NCBI GenBank assembly: GCA_003439945.1
Contig: QVRM01001496.1
Coordinates: 309,001-373,000, forward strand
Direction: 5' to 3'
Length of the DNA stretch: 64,000 bases
Source of the DNA: Dermanyssus gallinae
Taxonomy: Eukaryota; Arthropoda; Arachnida; Mesostigmata; Dermanyssidae
The notes under the pieces were generated by a model. The model made no database searches. It was given only the letters and a program-made list of their open reading frames with translations, and was not told the DNA's origin. Positions 9,214-19,949 of the stretch are shown piece by piece (positions within the stretch are counted from its first letter, which is position 1; each line of letters opens with the position of its first letter). The translations under genes and the position numbers were made by a program.

Positions 9214-10473
9214 TAGATGACTTTCTGACCCACCTGTCTGAATATTTTGCCTTTGCGACTAGTTTTAGTGATTTTGGTCAAATTTGCCATATGTCAGGCT
9301 GGCCTTTATTTCGGATGTATAGCCTAGTCTAGAAACCTCAAACCTACTGTAAACATATGCATTCGATTCTTTACTCCGTTTTATCACTGATATCAAGGAC
9401 ATTGTCTTCTACCTCCAACATTCAGAATAAAATCAGACTATAGCGAAGACGCCTAACTGTCACTGCATCAGGAATTCCAAAAAAAATGTACTACGAGCCT
9501 CGCAGTGTATAAACAGAAAAAATGTTTTTTTTAGCAGGACGCAATCTCCTGGAGTTATGTGGTCATACACAAACGAAAACTAGAAAGGTCATTAAATAGC
9601 CACCAGGGATGACTACAATGATTTTAAATAGCCACCCTTTTGTATAAGTGGATATTGCACTATCCGATCATGAGCTATACAGTCGTTTTAACAAATAAAA
9701 CAATCGCCGATTTAAATTGACATAATACTCACGTATTTAAATGTAGTTTATTCTCCAATACGACATACGAACGCAAAAAAACACTAGACTAAGCGAATTC
9801 TTGTAGAGTCACGCTTGAGCTCTGCAGCCTATGTGATGTTGTCCAATGGTTCAGCAAAAAAGCAATGCCATGCTTCCTTCACCCAGGATACAACAGGATA
9901 CTCTAGCCTTTGTAATACTGAGATAGACAGAAACACTCTTATAAACACGCTTCTTCCAGTTGCAGCGCCTAGGCTTTCGAGACACAAGACTAACCGTGTG
10001 ACACAAAAACCCTGCTCAGAGATAAGCTCTTGCAGACGAAGCTGAGCGAGCACAAATAAAGCTCATGTCTAGCGGACCTGGGCCGCTATAGTGCTTGCGT
10101 CCTTTGTAGCCTAGCTCCTAAGTAACACATAATGTATAAATGGCTTTAAATGACCCTATTTATTGTCAGTTTTTAGTCTGTACAAGATGTATGAACAGTA
10201 ATTAATTCTTCATAAAATAGTTTATCACAATCTTCGTACACGACCCGGCCTTGTACCCAATGCTCACTGAGTATGAAACGCTGAAACTTTTACTTATCTT
10301 TAATTGAGGTTCGGCAGACATGTCCCAAGAAAAAATCGTCTATGTCTCCCTATTGTGCATTATTTCATCGATACCAGTGAAACATTTTTAATATGATTCT
10401 CTAATAATGTTTAATAAAATCAAATACGTGTTTTGTCGGCGCACCTGCCCGTGATATGTTATAATGCTACGTT
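9214..10473. other. No gene seen; AT-rich
   Basis: No domain recognised on either strand. An ORF at about 9829-10053 on the minus strand reads like a protein in composition but I could not place it, and nothing around it supports a gene. A short (TGAA)n tract follows at 10474-10497. Confidence 0.45.
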
Positions 10474-10739
10474 GAATGAATGAATGAATGAATAAAACAC
10501 GTAGTTTTATTCATGAGTACTTGCAAATACACTTGATGCATACAGCCTCTGTACTGCGGAGGTTGCCCGGGGGCTAGAGCGAGGTTGCACCAGCCTTAAA
10601 CAGCCAATAAGCTCTGTATGCATTACCTAATTTTTAAGTGGACCGCAAAGCAGGTCCTCTATTTGCACATCTGCGTCCATTTACTTTAAACGTCTTTATC
10701 TACAAATGATACTCATAATGTTTCACAACTATCCAGTGA

Positions 10740-10805
10740 TTGATTTTTTTTATTCGCTTGATAAGTGTGTGTGCACATCACCCTTTTATATCAGAGGTGC
10801 TCATA
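10740..10805 (-). repeat. Dispersed 3'-end repeat, copy 2
   Basis: Matches copies at 2900 and 12025: GTGATTGATT tail region, ATTCGCTTG, CATCACCCTTTTATATCAG and a following GCTCAT. Orientation is as in copy 1. Confidence 0.55.
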
Positions 10806-11041
10806 AATGATGATATCTAGAAGCATACTGATACCACGTGCACAGCAGTAACCGATAAAAAAATTTGCAAGCGTTGTACAATGAGATGCCAACCCATTTC
10901 GATCTTAACTCCATAGCATACTTTTGTACATTGAAAAACCTAAACGCGAGACATTCGTGCCGGGCAAAGTGGAAAGAGAAGTTATACATACTAAGTTGTC
11001 ATAGCTATGCCTATTTATAAGCGGATGCATTTGAATGGATT

Positions 11042-11042
11042 C

Positions 11043-11116
<74 letters not shown>
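11042..11116. repeat. (ATT)n microsatellite abutting an RLE 3' end
   Basis: About 24 ATT units, reading (TAA)n on the minus strand. The 3' UTR of the minus-strand RLE fragment ends directly in it. Confidence 0.95.
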
Positions 11117-11118
<2 letters not shown>

Positions 11119-12005
11119 TTATAACAATTGTGAGGTATGAACGTTTAAGCCAGGCCTGCTTTGCTCTCTTGTCAGTTCATTGCGCCTATGATTGCAGCCA
11201 CGTTCCCTCTACAAACGGCCAAAGACATCATCTGTCTCAAAAACATGGCCTCGCGTCGATCACCCGTAACGTCTTCTATGCGTTTTCCGAAATCTTTCAG
11301 GAGTTTCCCTGTACCTGAGCTGATGGGGCCAAGTGTCTTCAATGCAATGGGCACAAAGTGGTAGCTTCTTGATAGCTTGAGATACTTCCTTCGTTTGTCA
11401 GAACCCGCGCGCTCTGCTACCCATCCAGACTCGACTGCGCGGTGACATAAACACGACAAGGCTGCCGTGCATGACACCGTAACATCCCATACAAGGCTTT
11501 TTCTGTGTGACCATAGCGGGATGGTGACCCCGTCAGGTCGCAGCTCATTGCTGCCATTAAGACCCTTCGGCTCGGGTGTAGATGGTATCCCTGCCCTTCT
11601 AAGAGCCCTTTGTACCATGGCGTTGAGTTCAGCGTGTCTTATGAGTCTGCCGGGACTTTTCAGACAGCTTAACGGGTGAAGACCGTCAGAGTCGACAGGT
11701 TGGCCGCATGGCAGGCAAGAATGGCCGCATGGCAGACGGGGGCGCCTATCCTAAGGGCTGACACCATGCGAAAGGAGTTTGGGTCCAGCATGGTGCCAAG
11801 CTGACGGGAGGGCAGCGCCTGAAGCCAGCCCCCGCTGACGGGATCTTGAGCCGCTAGAAAGACGGCACTCTTGCTGATGTTAGGCTATTTGTTATATCTC
11901 GTGCAGACTTCTTAGTTTTGTAAGCGTCAAGAAGTTTTTGACTCACGTGCTCTCTCAAAGGGCCGGGATCGAGTTGGAATCTGATTGCTGTGTCTGCAGC
12001 CATAG
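11116..12005 (-). mobile_element. 5'-truncated RLE retrotransposon, relative of the intact element
   Basis: The minus strand carries the last third of an ORF2 homologous to the intact element: WLQALPSRQLGTMLD and MVSALRIGAPVC (compare WLQAIPSPQLGTMLD), the zinc motif CLPCGQPVDSDGLHPLSC, RLIRH, RPDG and VWDVTV. A frameshift lies near 11730, between the region upstream of the zinc motif and the rest. About 55 bases of 3' UTR lie between the stop (11172) and (TAA)n. Sequence divergence from the intact copy implies a related but separate family. Confidence 0.85.
11172..11730 (-). pseudogene. RLE endonuclease domain fragment
   Basis: The frame holds the zinc motif C-X2-C-X9-H-X3-C, the catalytic RPDG and WDV aspartates, KRRKYLKL (equivalent of the K..KY block) and the conserved C-terminal GNVAAIIG, ending at a stop close to the (TAA)n array. 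The domain itself looks undamaged, but without RT it cannot act in cis. Confidence 0.8.
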
Positions 12006-12024
12006 TTGCCTTTTTTAGTTCAAG

Positions 12025-12110
12025 CTTTACTTATTATTATTCACTTGACATTTATGTCTATGTGTACATGTCACCCTTTTATATCGAGGCCGCTTAGACC
12101 GGCAACGTTA
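12025..12110 (-). repeat. Dispersed 3'-end repeat, copy 3
   Basis: Shares CATGTCACCCTTTTATATC and a CTTAGACCGGCAA block with the copies at 2900, 10740 and 26848. On the minus strand it ends in an AATAATAATAAGTAAA-like tail. Confidence 0.55.
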
Positions 12111-12649
12111 GCAGACTTGTTGAGGTATCTAGCAGTCTATTCATTTTCTTCCTACTGGTGCAAGATCCACGTTTAAATAACGTGGTTTAAAAGTCATAAC
12201 GATGCTAAGAACTGCAATCGTAATATGCAGGCAGTCGATGCATATCGAATTTTACAAAAAATGCCGCATGACTGTTTCTGTATATATATATATAATTTAA
12301 AATACTTTGCGATGTATTTCACCGTTTCAAATAACAATTATTAAGGTTAGCATCGAGGTTATTAGCATAAGGTTATTAGCATCGAGGTTGAGTAAAATTA
12401 TAAACATTTCACATTAGGCACAACTAGTGCTTCTTTCACATCATTAGGGTTCTCTCATCTTGCTGGTTCAGCTATTGACTGAACTGCTAGACATGCTGCG
12501 GCGTGGTATCTGTCGCACTGACCAGAGCACCTTGTGCACCTGCAACATTCCTGAGGATCGTGGACTTCTTCCGTGCTGCACAACACGTGATGAAACCCGT
12601 GGGCTGCAAACGCCGTAGTTAAATGCCTACTCTTATATCCGGCTGCTCG
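12111..12649. other. No gene seen; short tandem repeat
   Basis: A 24-base unit containing GGTTATTAGCAT is roughly duplicated at about 12343-12390. The rest is unrecognised; the right part may be the decayed upstream sequence of the adjacent LINE fragment. Confidence 0.45.
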
Positions 12650-13280
12650 TCAGGCCATGCTTGTCTTCGCTACCGTAGTAAATATTCCAAAATACGTACG
12701 ACGTGTCCCAAAGAGGATGACCAAGCGGATCTTTAACACATTTAACTACGATCTGTTTGCTAATAAGCTGGTGACGACTGACTGGCCTGGTTGCTTAATG
12801 TCCCCCAATCCTGATGCAGCTGTCGAAACTTTTAACTCCAAACTATTTAACATTTATAATCAAGCCTTTCCCTCAGTGGCTGTGCATAACCGTAGCCTGC
12901 GATCCAAGATCTGGCGCTCATCTGTTTTCCTACGTCTGCAAAAAGACTCACTTTGTCGGTCGTAAGTATGTTCGTGATAAGCCCAACCAGCACCTGAAAG
13001 CGCTTTACAACAGACACAGGGTGCTACGTAAGTCTGAATTCAGGGAGTACCATCGCAAACGAAAAGTGGAGGCTTCTGGTGATTTTTGGAATTATGTTAA
13101 TAAGGGGGCCGGTTTCAAAAGACAAATTTTCCGGAGTCTATCATCGCGGCTGACGGCAGCACTGTATGCGGTCCCGCCCTGGCACAACATTTTGCGACTA
13201 TTGGCGATCAAATATTTGCAGGTTTTCCCCCTTCTCGTGGCAGCGTGCACGACTATCTACCTCCTGCGATCTCACGAGTA
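12650..13280 (+). pseudogene. APE-class LINE ORF2 fragment, linker between endonuclease and RT
   Basis: Two overlapping frames read FNTFNYDLFANKLVTTDW, PDAAVETFNSKLFNIYNQAF and then KYVRDKPNQHLKALYNRH, EFREYHRKRKVEASGDFWNY. This is the pattern of the region between endonuclease and RT in CR1/Jockey-type ORF2 (F...L...DW, PD.A...FN, Y.R.K....FW.Y.). A frameshift near 12960 separates the two. No RT motif follows. Confidence 0.65.
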
Positions 13281-13739
13281 AATCTCACAAGATTCAGGGG
13301 TACCTTCTAACGGTGGACGTCCAGGGCACCGAAAAGGCATTGCAACGCCTCCAGCAGGACATGGTGACACACGACAAGAATGGGTGGTGCCCACCACACA
13401 TGACGGGCACTGAATCCACTGAATCGAGGTCTTGATTGTGGAGCTTTGATTGAAAGCACTGAAAATTCCTATAAATTCTCTAGTGAGGGAGAGGTTTACG
13501 GAAGTCACTCGCTAAGCTTACGCATAGAACATTTCGTACAGATCCGTGCGATAGCAGACCTGTTTAATTAATTTTACTTTCTTTTTCGAAGCTGACAGCT
13601 GACTTGAACGCATGTTGTTGTTGATATCGTCCGAAAAACCGATCAGGCCATGATAACATTACATACAATAACGTATAAATGCACCTATCGACTTTGCGTT
13701 TTGGTAACTATGCTCACCAGCAAAAAACAGCAATTGCCT
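13281..13739. other. No gene seen
   Basis: No domain, repeat or RNA structure recognised between the LINE fragment and the duplicated segment. Confidence 0.4.
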
Positions 13740-14070
13740 TCGCCATAGTATTCCTTTTCTGCCGCTAGTAAGTAGGCTTTCCTCGCCAAGACTAGCTTTC
13801 TATGGCTTCTATGATTTCCGTCGGCGGCCGTTGTCCCGTCAGCCGCCACGCTCTTGTCTCGAACGTGTCTTTGTGTGTGCAAGTCCATGTGTCGTCAAGT
13901 CGCTGACGTCGGCACGCGTTTATCATTACAGGACAGAGGTGCACTCTACTGTCCCCACTTGCTACAGACGGTCATCCTGCTGCACTGTCCGAGTAATGGA
14001 TATAAGATGTTTTAGATTTGGCTAGGGAGAATATATATATACATATATAGCATGAATAGTCGTTAATACG

Positions 14071-14102
<32 letters not shown>

Positions 14103-14330
14103 AACGACTATTCATCTTAAGGCTTACAACGACGATAGACCTATCGAAGGCGCGTGAAGTCACCTAGCAAAAAAAAGACGACAATACAGTTCGCTAGCGT
14201 GGTTTGTTGGGCAACTTGAACTTTACAACCAGTCATGTAAAGCTGATTCAAAATCTACTACTAGCCGGTCTAATAAAATGATGTACACTGTACACTGCGG
14301 ATATGCAATGCAGAGAGCACAATACGCAAA
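13740..14330. repeat. Diverged duplicated segment, copy 2
   Basis: Matches 290-600 and 1225-1445 in order. Here the two blocks are separated only by a (TA)n hairpin (14052-14115) in place of the longer insert of copy 1. Confidence 0.6.
14052..14115. repeat. (TA)n array enclosed by a 13-bp inverted repeat
   Basis: ATGAATAGTCGTT at 14052-14064 and its exact complement at 14103-14115 flank (TA)n at 14071-14096. The whole could extrude as a cruciform. It may be a small MITE whose middle has been replaced by TA expansion. Confidence 0.7.
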
Positions 14331-16019
14331 TACGCATCTTTTGATGCACATTTGTTTTTAGCGTTTGTTCAGTGTCGATGACGGTGTTTGTGACCGTCTA
14401 GTCTTCTATGGCTAGACATCTCGCCTCCTCGAACAGACTCGTGACCTGTCTAGCGGTGCTACGTGTGTATCATCAGGCTTGCTTGCTTGCTTGCTAATCG
14501 CCTTGCTTGTTCAGCTATCTTGGCTGCGGCTTCGTATGTTAACACAGCGCCTGCTAATGACAGTAGTTGACAGCCGAAGGTATCCGACCACCGACGCAGA
14601 GGGCTCAACACGAATTAAAAGCGACACAAGCCGGCCGGCCGATCCATCCGTCCAGCCAAAGGCTTAACGTCCGACGTGGGACTTGACTTGTTACCGATCC
14701 GTAAGTCGCTCGATAACCGGCGGGGACCGGGTGGGCGGCCGGGCGGCCGGGTGGACGGCCGAGCGACCAACTGGCTTAGCCGGATGAAGAGACCCCAACG
14801 CAAGAGACAACCTGTCTCCGTCTCTTGCGGCGGCGCGTTAGAGAAGCAACCGCCTCAACTTGAAGTTTTTTTTCGCGCCAGACCGAATCGCAAAATGAGG
14901 GAGTCGGCTCTTGGTCTACATGGACATGAGCATGTTCAGAAAAAAAAAGGCGACAAGATAAGAAGGGAAGAAAGGCAGAACCAGAGAGAGAGAGAGGAGA
15001 GAGAAAGCAAGAGCAAGCGAGAGAGTCAACGAAATGCGTTAGACCAGCAATGACAGATGCTCGACAGCGTATCGTAGATTAGATTCGATTAGCACTGCCT
15101 GGCGTCTTGACACACTCAACGGACGTACAGGCAGGCACCACAAAGCTGGCTAGTCTCCAGTAAGTAGCCAAGGCGTGAACAGGCGTTAAAGGTCAGCCGG
15201 AGCACGATTGTCGGTCTATTTCATGGCCTTAGGATGGTAAATATTGTAAAAATATATACCTAGAAATACCCAACCCGGGACCGAAACCACTCGCCGCCAA
15301 AACCTTCCCCTTCCCTCCTTGGGTGCAATTCTTCTCCTTGAACGGACAAACAGCGTGGTCATTTGTCTAAGATTCGTCAAGGAGAAGTCCTGCAGTACGC
15401 GAAGTCATCATTGAATCTACCTGTACATTTATCGTGTTAGCTCGACGGAAACATACGATTGTATATTCCGTCGCTTTGTCTTCACCTTTAGCCGCCAGAT
15501 TTGTCACTAATAGTGGACTTACTTAGATAGATGGGCTCGGCGACGACAACAACAACAACAGCGATGATGAGGACAACTGAAGCAAGACCAGAAAGGCACC
15601 AGGAGACAATTTAGAAATTCAGAAGAACTGTCCTAAAGTAGCAAACACAATCAGCAGTCGTTCAGAGAGGAGCATTAACAGAGACTGTTTGCAGTGGCAA
15701 ATAGTAAAGTGCTAAGCTAAACATTTAGTCAACGTTAGGACTTAGCCTGTTGTTGCTGTCGTCGGCTATAGCGTAAAGCCGATATACATCGACGGTACGC
15801 CTGAAGGGACCCCGACAGCCGGTAGCACATCTATGGAGAGCAGTTAATGTACACAAAAAAAGCGGTTAGTTCTAAAGGAGCCTTATAGGCTTAAAGTTAT
15901 AACTTTTCGGAGAATAAGAAAGATGACGGCCACATCGCGACCGCCAGCCGTCTATGCTGTGTGGTGAAGTAGCAAAAATATACAGCAGTTGACCCACGAC
16001 ATCAAGAGCAAAGAAAAGC
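14331..16019. other. No gene seen; GC-rich and purine-rich stretch
   Basis: Contains GCTTGCTT repeats (14477-14495), a GC-rich block of GGGCGGCC-like units (14715-14770), an A8 run and GA-rich DNA (14940-15035). The composition differs from the AT-rich surroundings, and this could be the 5' region of a host gene, but no clear exon was found. Confidence 0.4.
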
Positions 16020-16740
16020 ATAAGTGCTTACGTCCCACTATCGAACGTTTTGTTGGTCGGCTTGACGCCGAAAGGTTTTAAAGGTCGATGATGGGCAGAG
16101 TAACAGAACCTGCTCAACATTAACGAAATGATTCGTTTTGTTAACATATTATTTTTATTGCCATTAGCACACAATTGTGGGGAATAAAAACATACGGAAT
16201 CTGCGGGAGCCCTACGGCTGACGGAAGCCGCTGCGTTGCCGCTGAACCTCGGTCGATATGCGGTATGCAACCACCCTCTACCGCCGCCTCCGTGAGTGGC
16301 GCACCCAGTAGTTCCAAATTGTTTTCGGTTGCCCCTCTAATATTTGGAAGCTGCACCCTTACCTACGGTGTTGACTCCGTGCGCGTACCTTGAGAAAACC
16401 AGAATACCTCACACTTCGTCGTTTAGACGTAAGCCTGATTCAGCCTCGAATGCTCTCTCCGTTAATATCCTCAATTACAGTCAACCTGTCGCCGGCCAAG
16501 GTGGCGTCGTCGAGATACCACGGCCGCAGTCCCGATATAGTCTGGCTCGAGAGATCGGAGATGTCGATGCAGAAGAGTGCTGGACCGCAAGGATCCTCGT
16601 GCTGCAGGCCACAACATGATTGTATGCTTTCTGCCTGTCAGAGTAGATTAGTGGGAAACCGGGACACCTGATAAACGGCGGGGAAAAGCCCCGGGCACTT
16701 TGAGCCTCACAGTGTTTCACAGATGTGAATTGCATATTTT
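16020..16740 (-). pseudogene. Decayed RT fragment of the same RLE family
   Basis: Read on the minus strand with frameshifts and at least one stop, this matches the RT palm of the intact element: a PGLFPAVYQVSRFPT region, then LQHEDPCGPALFCI, then PWYLDDATLAGD (catalytic box YLDD), then NLELLGAP against ELELLGAP of the intact copy. It is a third, older relative in 13 kb. Confidence 0.75.
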
Positions 16741-17320
16741 TTTTTTAGATTTGCCGTAAAGCAATTGCCCGTGTACGGTTTTTTCATGTCATATTATCGT
16801 ATGAGTTTGGCTCTCTGCACACGACTACTTATGTCAATAACAAATAACGATGCCGGTGTGCTTTTCCGCATTCGTCCAGCAAGGCTCGATGCTGATAATT
16901 CAGCGTTAGAAAACGTGGGAAATGCTGTTAAAAACCTGTGACGTCCGAATTGACTTTTTGCACTCCTGTGGTGAGTTAGTGTCAACCTGATCTAAATGCG
17001 TGTATTTAACGACCCACCAAGTTCTAATATGGCACGCTCGCCTCGGTACCCATGGCTCCAATGGTGTGCGGTTATGTCACCACCGATCATACCGGCGTGT
17101 TCGGAGGAAATACATCTGAAGAATACCAGACACAAGCTAGCAAAAGGCAAAGAGCCAGGTTAAAGAAAAGCATAAACAGTTATTATGTCTTACGTTGGAG
17201 CTTTTACGTGCTAAACAGTAACATTTTGCCATTACGACTAAAAATTTACACTCAAAAGACTGCTTTCAGGCAATAGCAAATTGAATGCTCATCATTTTCG
17301 TATGAAAATTATGGTGGGGC
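16741..17320. other. No gene seen
   Basis: Short ORFs without recognisable motifs. Moderately AT-rich. Confidence 0.4.
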
Positions 17321-17579
17321 GTTACGAAGTTGCCGAGTAACTAAGCTGTTTTGACAGCCATAGTTTTTATATTATGCGTTAAAAATTTTGCGTTCAGAAC
17401 CGTAAAATTTTGCCAATACGTTTTCGCCTCCTCCTTTCATTGGGAAAAATATTTTCTTGCCGAGTTTAACCAAGCCTTAAATTATGTACCTAGTTTTCTT
17501 ATACACCCTATGCAAGTGTGCAGGCTTTTGCTTTGGATATGGTTGTCGAAAAAGCTTAGTTACTCGGCAATTACGTAAC
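17321..17579. mobile_element. 259-bp MITE with 26-bp terminal inverted repeats
   Basis: GTTACGAAGTTGCCGAGTAA at the left end pairs with the right end (17554-17579) with two mismatches over 26 bp, and similarity continues inward to about 45 bp. No coding capacity. Its internal part shares an ATTGGGAAAAATATTTTCTTG block with the foldback family elsewhere in the window. Confidence 0.7.
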
Positions 17580-17589
17580 GAAGCACTGG

Positions 17590-17775
17590 TGTCATTCTGC
17601 GCAACTATGTAGGAGAAAAATAGGCACCATAACGTATCTTATAATTTTATCCTCACTCTTACACAAGACGTTTCCGACCCCTTTTCATTGGGAATTTTTT
17701 TTGGCCGAATTCTACCAAACCATATGATACGTACATACGGTTATGGAATACCTTATATATCCCTCCGTAACTCCC
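17590..17775 (+). repeat. Foldback-related repeat fragment
   Basis: Shares, in order, CTGCGCAACTATGTAGGAGA-like, TATAATTTTATCCTCAC, TTTCATTGGGAA and ACGGTTATGGAATACC blocks with 39700-39890. The ATTGGGAA box also recalls the right arm of the foldback family (CCATTGGAAAAAATATTTGC). Confidence 0.5.
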
Positions 17776-17789
17776 GTTAGACGTAGTCT

Positions 17790-18741
17790 GTTGTATTCTT
17801 AACATACTATTAATTAGCGATATTGCCTCAGCCCATGAAACTGCTTGCTTAGCGTTCATCCCTAAAATTAACAATGCTACATCCCCAAGCGATCTGCGAC
17901 CCCTATCTATTAGTTCATACTTGCAACGAACGCTTAACAAAATTCTCTCTAGACGCCTCCAAAACTCTATTAAGCTTCTCCCAATCCAGCGAGCGTTTCT
18001 CCCCTATAATGGTACCTTCGACAATCTTGCGGTTCTTGATGGTATCCTTAACGATGCCAAGTCTGCAGGACATGAGCTCAGACTCGCCTCAATCAACCTC
18101 CGTAAGGCGTTGGACAAGAATGTCGCACATTTCGGCCAACTAGGGGTGTTAGGCAGGGATATCCTCTGCCCCCCTTTTATTTAAACTAGTTTTCGACGAC
18201 ATTCTTTCAAAATTAGACAAAACTAATATCGGGTACCAACTTACTGATGACTTCCGCCTTATGGGCTTAGCCTTTGCGGATGATCTCATCCTACTAGCCT
18301 CCACGAAATCTACTCTCCACTCTACGGCTCCTTAATATTGTGGACCCAATTTTGAAATCCCGAGGCCTTGAAATTAATACTAATAAAAGCTTTACTATCT
18401 CCCACCTATTTAATAGGAAGGAAGGTAAAGGTTTTATTAACACCGTACCAGAATTTAACGTTGGAGATCGGCAATTGCCAGCTAAATATATGAGCGATCG
18501 ATGGAGATATCTTGGAGTCGACTTTGACAGCAATGGCAGAGTTGACTCCACCAACGCAAGACTCCTTAATCTACTCAACAGACTTACGATAGCTTCCCTT
18601 AAACCCCACCAAAGACTGATATTTTTGAAAGACTTTCTCATTCCCCGCCTCCTATATAAACTGGTCTCCGGTCCCAGACCATCTTACGCACTCCTTAGCG
18701 ACCTAGATAAAGAGATCAGAAAGGTTGTTAAGTCGAAATAG
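17790..18741 (+). pseudogene. Reverse transcriptase domain of the R2-like element
   Basis: Frame 2 gives FIPKINNATSPSDLRPLSIS, then RTLNKILSRRLQ, QRAFLPYNG and LRLASINLRKALD. The last is the first catalytic block, but the expected Asp is Asn here. Frame 3 gives MGLAFADDLILLA, the second catalytic block (about 18261-18298). Frame 1 (18340-18741) gives GLEINTNKS and WRYLGVDFD, then the thumb, to a TAG. The mix of frames and the altered catalytic residue show a dead RT. Confidence 0.8.
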
Positions 18742-19707
18742 TTTAAGCTCGAAAACTCGGTGCCGAACGCCTACCTGTACAAGCACACAGCACACGGCTG
18801 TCTGGACATCCCCTGCCTCCAAACATTCATCCCCAGACTCCGCCTCTCCCGCCTGACAGCCCAACACTCCACGCACCTTGGGGTCCAATAGATGCTAACC
18901 ACCGAGCACTTAAAAAAAGACCTTGCAAAAACAGGACTTCTTTGCGAGCGCTTGGGAACCTTTATTGAGACCGCTACACAAGAGACCGCTTACTGGTCTC
19001 AACAACTACACAACACGTTCGATGGGGCACATTTTAAAAAAACAAACAAAACGCCCTTTGTACATTACTGGATTAGGGGTATGCCTTACCTATCTGGTAA
19101 GGAGTATTTAAACCTACTAAAGCTCAGGATCAACGCACTACTAACGCGTGCCAGATTAGCCAGGGGACGCCCGGGCTACAACAAACGTTGTAGGCACGAG
19201 TCTCATGCGCCTGAGACGTTGGCTCATGTCGCTCAGATGTGCGATACAACACACAAACAAACTATAAAGAGACATGGCGACGTCTGTGATCGCGTGGCGC
19301 GTCTTCTCCGCGAGAGGGGTCATGAGGTGGTTCGTGAGCGAGTATTCCGTCGACCGGGCGCACCGGGTCTAAAGCCCGACGTCGTAATAACAACACCTAC
19401 CGAGTTTTGGGTTTTAGATGCCGAGGTTTGCGGCCCAAACCGGGACCTGGCAAAAGCGCAGCAGGACAAGATCACCAAATATGACGTCGAGTTCCTAAGG
19501 GCGGCGCTCCCCGACCCGCAAAAACCTCGCAGATTCGGAACCATCACTATCTCTATGAGTGATGTATGGGACTCCGAATCTGCGAGGACGCTCCTAGGGC
19601 TCGGCGTCACGAAGAGGATTCTTATGGATCTTACCGTTTTAACATTGCAAGGAACCTTGAGGATATACCGTTCGCACCGGGTCCATAAGAGCGGGAGCTA
19701 CCATTAA
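18742..19707 (+). pseudogene. Zinc motif and RLE endonuclease of the R2-like element
   Basis: Same frame as the thumb region, interrupted by TAG at 18739-18741 and 18889-18891, then open for 271 residues. It holds CRHESHAPETLAHVAQMC, where the second metal-binding Cys of the usual CCHC motif seems to be Ser or His, then IKRH, LKPDVVI and WVLDAEV (RLE aspartates) and KITKY. If re-expressed the endonuclease core would be complete apart from that cysteine. The pattern of ET..HV.Q.C, RH and KPD is typical of R2/NeSL-group ends. Confidence 0.8.
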
Positions 19708-19894
19708 GCAAGGACACGGACAGCTGATTCTTAACCTCACGTGACACCTTTTTACCACCATTTTTATTAAGGCGAGCACTGCCGAGTGTGCAAACGTATT
19801 GTAAATGATTAATAAATCATCACAATATTTTCTATATATGATTGCTGCCATCAAATGATGCGTCGCACATTTGCTTAAATACGCTGATAGTCCA

Positions 19895-19898
<4 letters not shown>

Positions 19899-19928
<30 letters not shown>
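19899..19928. repeat. (TA)n microsatellite
   Basis: About 15 TA units downstream of the R2-like 3' end, followed shortly by a T13 run. Confidence 0.95.
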
Positions 19929-19929
<1 letters not shown>

Positions 19930-19949
19930 CCCAAAGTGTTTTTTTTTTT

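Larger units (their letters stand above)
17780..19830 (+). mobile_element. R2-like RLE retrotransposon, broken, 5'-truncated
   Basis: RT blocks and a C-terminal RLE are recognisable on the plus strand across three frames, so at least two frameshifts and two in-frame TAG codons separate the parts. The 3' UTR after the stop at 19707 has AATAAA near 19811; a (TA)n array begins about 90 bases on. No N-terminal zinc finger or Myb region remains. It belongs to a different branch from the 3.4-8.4 kb element: the RT box is FADD, not FLDD. Confidence 0.8.

Noticed and set aside
9829..10053. Protein-like minus-strand ORF
   Set aside because: No family recognised, no splice sites or neighbours supporting it.
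11042..11116. Poly-Tyr ORF start at 11007
   Set aside because: Caused by the (ATT)n microsatellite.
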